DNA from: CAZMXI01 sp964570205
GTDB taxonomy: Bacteria; Planctomycetota; Phycisphaerae; Tepidisphaerales; Tepidisphaeraceae
Reading direction: 5' to 3'
Length of the DNA stretch: 27,678 nucleotides
NCBI GenBank assembly: GCA_964570205.1
Contig: CAZMXI010000050.1
Coordinates: 1-27,678, forward strand
In this document: in pieces, positions 23,922-27,678 of the stretch
Numbering within the stretch: position 1 is the first letter of the stretch
How the letters are laid out: each line of letters begins with the position of its first letter
Program-made: the position numbers and the translations under genes
The notes under the pieces: model-generated
What the model saw: only the letters and a program-made list of their open reading frames with translations
Databases searched by the model: none
What the model was told of the DNA's origin: nothing

Positions 23922-26900
23922 ATGCAACCACCCACCACCCCGGCCGCCGTGGGGCGGCTTGTCGCTGCGCGCGCCTTGCGCGAACTGGCCAGCGCCCTGG
24001 CCGGCAATCCCGCCGTTGTGGCTTCGGGCCTTTGGGGCAGCAGCGTCGCCGCGGTCACCGCGGCGGTCGAACGAGAGCTTCGTCGGCCCATCCTGCTGGT
24101 GTGCGGGCATGTCGATGAGGCGGACGACCTGGCCGATGACCTGCAATTATTCCACGGGCGTCGGCCGGATGTGCTGCCGGCGCTGGAATTGTCCGGCACG
24201 CTCGGCCAGGTTAGCGAAGAGCAGGCCAGCAACCGGCTGGCGGCCGTCGAGCGATGGGCGGTCGGCAGTAAGGGCGATGCGCCCGCGCTGCTGGTTGCGC
24301 CGATCCAGGCGTTGATGCAGTCGGTGCCTTCTCGCCAGCAGCTTGCGCAGATGACGCGCACGGTGCGTGTCGGCGAGACCCTGGAGCCCGAGAAGCTGAT
24401 CGTCTGGCTGGCCGAGCACGGCTACAACCGGCTCGAGCAGGTGGAGGTGCCGGGCGATTTCGCCGTCCGCGGGGGGATTGTTGACATCTACATCCCCGGG
24501 GATTTCGAGCAGGCGCCGGACCAGGTTGGGCTGACGGTGCGGATCGATTTCTTTGACGACCAGGTGGAGTCGATCCGGCAGTTTGACCTCGACAGCCTCG
24601 GCTCGCGCGATCCGGTGGAGTCGGTGCGGCTGGTGGATTTGAAAGGGCAGCTTCCGGAGACCGGCGAGTCGACCCATTTCTTCACTTATCTGCCCCAGGA
24701 TGCGATCGTGGTCCTCTGGGCGCCGCTGGAGATCGCCGAGCAGGCCCGGAGTTACTTCGACCGCCTGCCCGAGGTCAAGGGCATCTATCCGCTGGATGCG
24801 GTTTTGCGGCATGCCTCGCGATTTGCGCGGCTGGAGTTGAGTCAATTTGAGCAGGGCGCGGTCTCCGTGCCCACGCTCGTGGGCAGAGAGGCGCCCGCGT
24901 TCCGCCTGCCGGTCGGCTCGCTCCAGAAGTTCGAAACCGAGGCGCCCAAGGCCATCAAGGAACTGGCCGAGCTGGCTGCGACACACGAGATCACGGTTCT
25001 GTGCGAAAATGTTGGCGAATACCAGCGATTCTGCGAACTGCTGGACCAGAATGCTCCGGGTTTGCGTCAGCAGATCGAGATCCCGATCGGGTATGTGCAC
25101 CGCGGTTTCGTCTGGGATGAAAGCGACGGCAAGCCTTCGCGCCCGCTGGCCATCCTCGGCCACCACGAGCTGTTTCACCGCTATGAGATGCGCCGGCGGG
25201 TGAAGAAGGTGATCGCCTCTCGGCCAGTGGATTCGTTCCTGGACCTCAAGGTCGGCGACTATGTCGTCCACGTCGCTCACGGCATCGCAAAATTCACCGG
25301 TATCCAGACCATCGCCAAGGATGGCCGAAGCGAGGAGTACCTGACGCTGCGCTTCGCTGACAACGCTGCGCTGCATGTCCCGGCGAGCCGGATCAACCTG
25401 ATCCAGAAGTACATCGGCGGGTTTCATGGGCACCCGCGCCTCTCAAGGTTGGGGTCGGGCGCGTGGGAGAAGGAGAAGGCCAAGGTCAGCGAGGCGGTCA
25501 TGGACATGGCCGCCGAACTGCTGGATATCCAAGCCGCCCGCAATGCGGAAATCGGCGTCAGCTATCCCGCCGATACGGAATGGCAGAAGGAGTTTGACAC
25601 CGAATTCCCGTACGAGCCGACGCCCGACCAGACCACGGGCGATCAGGAGATCAAGGCCGACATGCAGAAGGCCCGGCCGATGGACCGGCTGCTGTGCGGC
25701 GATGTTGGTTACGGCAAGACGGAACTGGCGATGCGGGCGGCGTTCAAGGCCATGGAATACGGCAAGCAGGTGGCCGTGCTGGTGCCCACGACAGTGCTGG
25801 CCGAACAGCATTACCGCTCATTCCGAGAGCGAATGGTCAATTATCCCTTCGCAGTTGAGTCCATCAGCCGCTTTAAGACCGGCAAGCAGCAGAAGGAGAT
25901 CATCAAGCGCCTTGAGCAGGGCAAGATCGACGTGCTCATCGGCACGCACCGCATTCTCAGCAAGGATGTCCGCTTCACGGACCTGGGGCTGGTGATCGTC
26001 GATGAGGAGCAGCGGTTCGGCGTTACGCACAAGGAACGCCTCAAGCAGATGCGCACGATGGTGGATGTCCTGACGATGTCGGCCACGCCCATCCCGCGCA
26101 CGCTGCACATGAGCCTGCTGGGCCTGCGCGACATCAGTTCGCTCACCACCGCCCCGCAGGACCGCCGCAGCGTGGTCACGGAGGTGATTCCCTTCGACAG
26201 GCAGCGCATCAAGACAGCGATCCTCCGGGAGCTTAATCGCGACGGCCAGATCTACTTCGTCCACAACCGCGTCTACAACATCCAGGAGATCGCGGATGAG
26301 ATTCACCAGCTCGTCCCTGACGCCCGCATCATCATCGGGCACGGACAGATGCACGAACATGAGCTGGAGAAGGTGATGCTCCAGTTCATCCGTCACGACG
26401 CCGACATCCTCGTCTGCACGACGATCATCGAATCCGGCCTGGATATCCCCAACGCCAACACCATCTTCATCAACCACGCCGACCGCTTCGGTCTTTCTGA
26501 ACTGCATCAGCTTCGCGGCCGGGTGGGGCGGTGGAAGCACCGCGCCTACTGTTACCTGCTGCTGCCGCCGGATCGCCCTGTCACGCCCGTCGCGGCCAAG
26601 CGTCTGAAGGCCATCGAGGAGTACTCGCACCTGGGCGCTGGCTTCAAGATCGCCATGCGCGACCTGGAAATCCGCGGTGCGGGCAATATCCTCGGCCCGG
26701 AGCAGTCCGGCCACATCGCCACCGTCGGCTATGAGATGTATTGCCAGCTTCTGGAGGATGCCACCCGCCAACTCAAGAACGAGCCCAAGCCAAGCCGCCC
26801 TGATGCGCACGTGGATGTCGGGCTTTCGGCCTTCATTCCCAAGGCTTATATCCCCGGCGACCGTCAGCGCATGGATGCCTATCGCCGCCTGTCACGCTGC

Positions 26901-27530
26901 TCGAGCATGGAAATGGTCCAGGAGCTGACCGCCGACCTGAAAGATGCCTATGGCGAGCCACCCCGTGCGATGCTCATCCTCGTTGCCCTGACCGAGCTTC
27001 GCCTGCTCGCCGGCCATTACGGCATCGAGAGCATCATCAAGCAGGAGCCCGATGTGATCATCAAGCTCCGCGATGCCCAGCGCGTCCAGAATGCCCTCAC
27101 CGGCGCTCCCGGCACGCTGCGCCTCGTCGATGAGCGCACGCTCTATTTCCGTCCGCCAACGGGCTACCTCGAAGCCGAAACGCTGCTGATGGTCCTGCGG
27201 AATCTGATGTGCAACGCCTACCAGCGGGAATCGAAAGGTGAAACACTGCCGGTGCCGAAACAGCAGGCCCAGGCCAAGGTCCAGCCGGCTGCCGTGCAGA
27301 CCAGGCGAGAGCGGGGCGAGGCGCCAGCGCCGGCGGTCGATACCCCTGCCGTGAAGAAGGCGCCCGCGCCTCGCCCCGAGCCCGTTCCCAAGGCTGCGGC
27401 TCCCAAGCAGCCCACAGGTCCGGCCGTCCCCCAGTTGGAGAAGCTGGTCTCGCTGCTCAAGGCCGGCATTCTCACCGAGGAGGAATTTGAAAAGGCCAAG
27501 ACGCGCCTGCTGGCGCAGCTCAACACGTGA
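23922..27530 (+). CDS. mfd: Transcription-repair coupling factor Mfd with C-terminal SHOCT-like extension
   Basis: Mfd removes RNA polymerase stalled at DNA lesions and recruits UvrA for nucleotide excision repair. The 1202-residue product has the UvrB-like module (about 30-380, with EVPGDFAVRGGIVDIYIPG). A CarD-like polymerase-interaction domain follows (KVGDYVVHVAHGIAKF, about 443). Next is the RecG-type helicase core, with Walker A GDVGYGKTE (about 593), IVDEEQRFG (about 694) and QLRGRVGR. A TRCF C-terminal domain follows (about 966-1100), beginning LSAFIPKAYIPGDRQRMDAY. Then come an Ala/Pro/Lys-rich linker and a final helical segment, LEKLVSLLKAGILTEEEFEK, resembling a SHOCT domain (about 1169-1202), which standard Mfd lacks. 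I chose ATG 23922; a TTG at 23853 would add 23 unmatched residues. GGCGG before the ATG is a weak site. Confidence 0.95.
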   Translation: MQPPTTPAAVGRLVAARALRELASALAGNPAVVASGLWGSSVAAVTAAVERELRRPILLVCGHVDEADDLADDLQLFHGRRPDVLPALELSGTLGQVSEEQASNRLAAVERWAVGSKGDAPALLVAPIQALMQSVPSRQQLAQMTRTVRVGETLEPEKLIVWLAEHGYNRLEQVEVPGDFAVRGGIVDIYIPGDFEQAPDQVGLTVRIDFFDDQVESIRQFDLDSLGSRDPVESVRLVDLKGQLPETGESTHFFTYLPQDAIVVLWAPLEIAEQARSYFDRLPEVKGIYPLDAVLRHASRFARLELSQFEQGAVSVPTLVGREAPAFRLPVGSLQKFETEAPKAIKELAELAATHEITVLCENVGEYQRFCELLDQNAPGLRQQIEIPIGYVHRGFVWDESDGKPSRPLAILGHHELFHRYEMRRRVKKVIASRPVDSFLDLKVGDYVVHVAHGIAKFTGIQTIAKDGRSEEYLTLRFADNAALHVPASRINLIQKYIGGFHGHPRLSRLGSGAWEKEKAKVSEAVMDMAAELLDIQAARNAEIGVSYPADTEWQKEFDTEFPYEPTPDQTTGDQEIKADMQKARPMDRLLCGDVGYGKTELAMRAAFKAMEYGKQVAVLVPTTVLAEQHYRSFRERMVNYPFAVESISRFKTGKQQKEIIKRLEQGKIDVLIGTHRILSKDVRFTDLGLVIVDEEQRFGVTHKERLKQMRTMVDVLTMSATPIPRTLHMSLLGLRDISSLTTAPQDRRSVVTEVIPFDRQRIKTAILRELNRDGQIYFVHNRVYNIQEIADEIHQLVPDARIIIGHGQMHEHELEKVMLQFIRHDADILVCTTIIESGLDIPNANTIFINHADRFGLSELHQLRGRVGRWKHRAYCYLLLPPDRPVTPVAAKRLKAIEEYSHLGAGFKIAMRDLEIRGAGNILGPEQSGHIATVGYEMYCQLLEDATRQLKNEPKPSRPDAHVDVGLSAFIPKAYIPGDRQRMDAYRRLSRCSSMEMVQELTADLKDAYGEPPRAMLILVALTELRLLAGHYGIESIIKQEPDVIIKLRDAQRVQNALTGAPGTLRLVDERTLYFRPPTGYLEAETLLMVLRNLMCNAYQRESKGETLPVPKQQAQAKVQPAAVQTRRERGEAPAPAVDTPAVKKAPAPRPEPVPKAAAPKQPTGPAVPQLEKLVSLLKAGILTEEEFEKAKTRLLAQLNT

Positions 27531-27624
27531 TACGATTGTCGCCAGTGCGTCGGGTGCTGTTGAAGCCGCTGTGAAGCGTGATAGATTGGCTCACATCGGG
27601 TTTGGAGTTGTCCCGGACCTCGCT

Positions 27625-27678
27625 TCATTGTTCCATCTTAACGGTCGAAACCTTCGCCTTCAGGCGGAATTGCTTCAG
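27625..27678 (-). CDS. Possible C-terminal end of a minus-strand gene at right edge
   Basis: On the minus strand the frame ending at the TGA at 27625-27627 is open to the window edge. It encodes FRLKAKVSTVKMEQ as its last residues. Seventeen codons are far too few to be sure in GC-rich DNA. A gene converging on mfd would fit the local layout, but no family can be recognised. Confidence 0.2.
   Translation of the reverse strand: MKQFRLKAKVSTVKMEQ

Noticed and set aside
24147..25433. Minus-strand frame of about 430 codons inside mfd
   Set aside because: It lies wholly within the conserved Mfd coding region and has no domain signal.

Overview
The window looks like chromosomal DNA of a GC-rich planctomycete, plausibly of the class Phycisphaerae. 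This is inferred from gene content, not from a marker gene. The clues are a secreted protein combining a dockerin-like Asp-rich segment with a PEP-CTERM anchor, DUF1080 and sialate-O-acetylesterase lipoproteins, a GH127 enzyme, TQPS-type low complexity in a PpiD-like chaperone, and a stand-alone LigD-N-like small protein. No phage, plasmid, transposase, CRISPR or secondary-metabolite signature is visible. No stretch longer than about 240 bases lacks a gene.

Layout. Bases 1-918 hold the end of a GT9 (heptosyltransferase-like) glycosyltransferase on the plus strand. It converges on a minus-strand block (931-8858). In order of increasing coordinate the block holds an isochorismatase-fold hydrolase, a sialate O-acetylesterase lipoprotein, a DUF1080 secreted protein, a LigD-N-like small protein, an aldo/keto reductase, a SurA/PpiD-like membrane-anchored chaperone, a TPR secreted protein and tRNA-Leu(UAG). 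Hairpins at 1510-1545, 3203-3250 and 5517-5560 separate parts of this block. Plus-strand genes then encode a universal stress protein, a large repeat-containing PEP-CTERM exoprotein (9621-12497) and a GH39-like glycosidase. The glycosidase is tail-to-tail with a GH127 glycosidase, which is followed by rlmN.

A divergent ECF sigma factor and a small companion come next (17101-18336). Then a minus-strand group holds a bioF-like aminotransferase translationally coupled to an HU-type protein, a small lipoprotein and a serine O-acetyltransferase. Plus-strand phosphohexomutase, PEGA lipoprotein and mfd close the window, with a possible minus-strand gene fragment at the right edge.

How the genes may work together. 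The acetylesterase, DUF1080 protein, aldo/keto reductase, GH39-like and GH127 enzymes suggest breakdown of acetylated, arabinose- or xylose-containing polysaccharides outside the cytoplasm. The GT9 and phosphohexomutase genes suit envelope glycan synthesis. RlmN, tRNA-Leu, HU, Mfd and the serine acetyltransferase are housekeeping. The most unusual features are a perfect 765-bp in-frame duplication in the exoprotein gene, a C-terminal SHOCT-like extension on Mfd, an Asp/His-rich tail on the HU protein, and a LigD-N-like mini-protein lacking one expected catalytic arginine. I did not find a clearly new multi-gene defence or mobile system.
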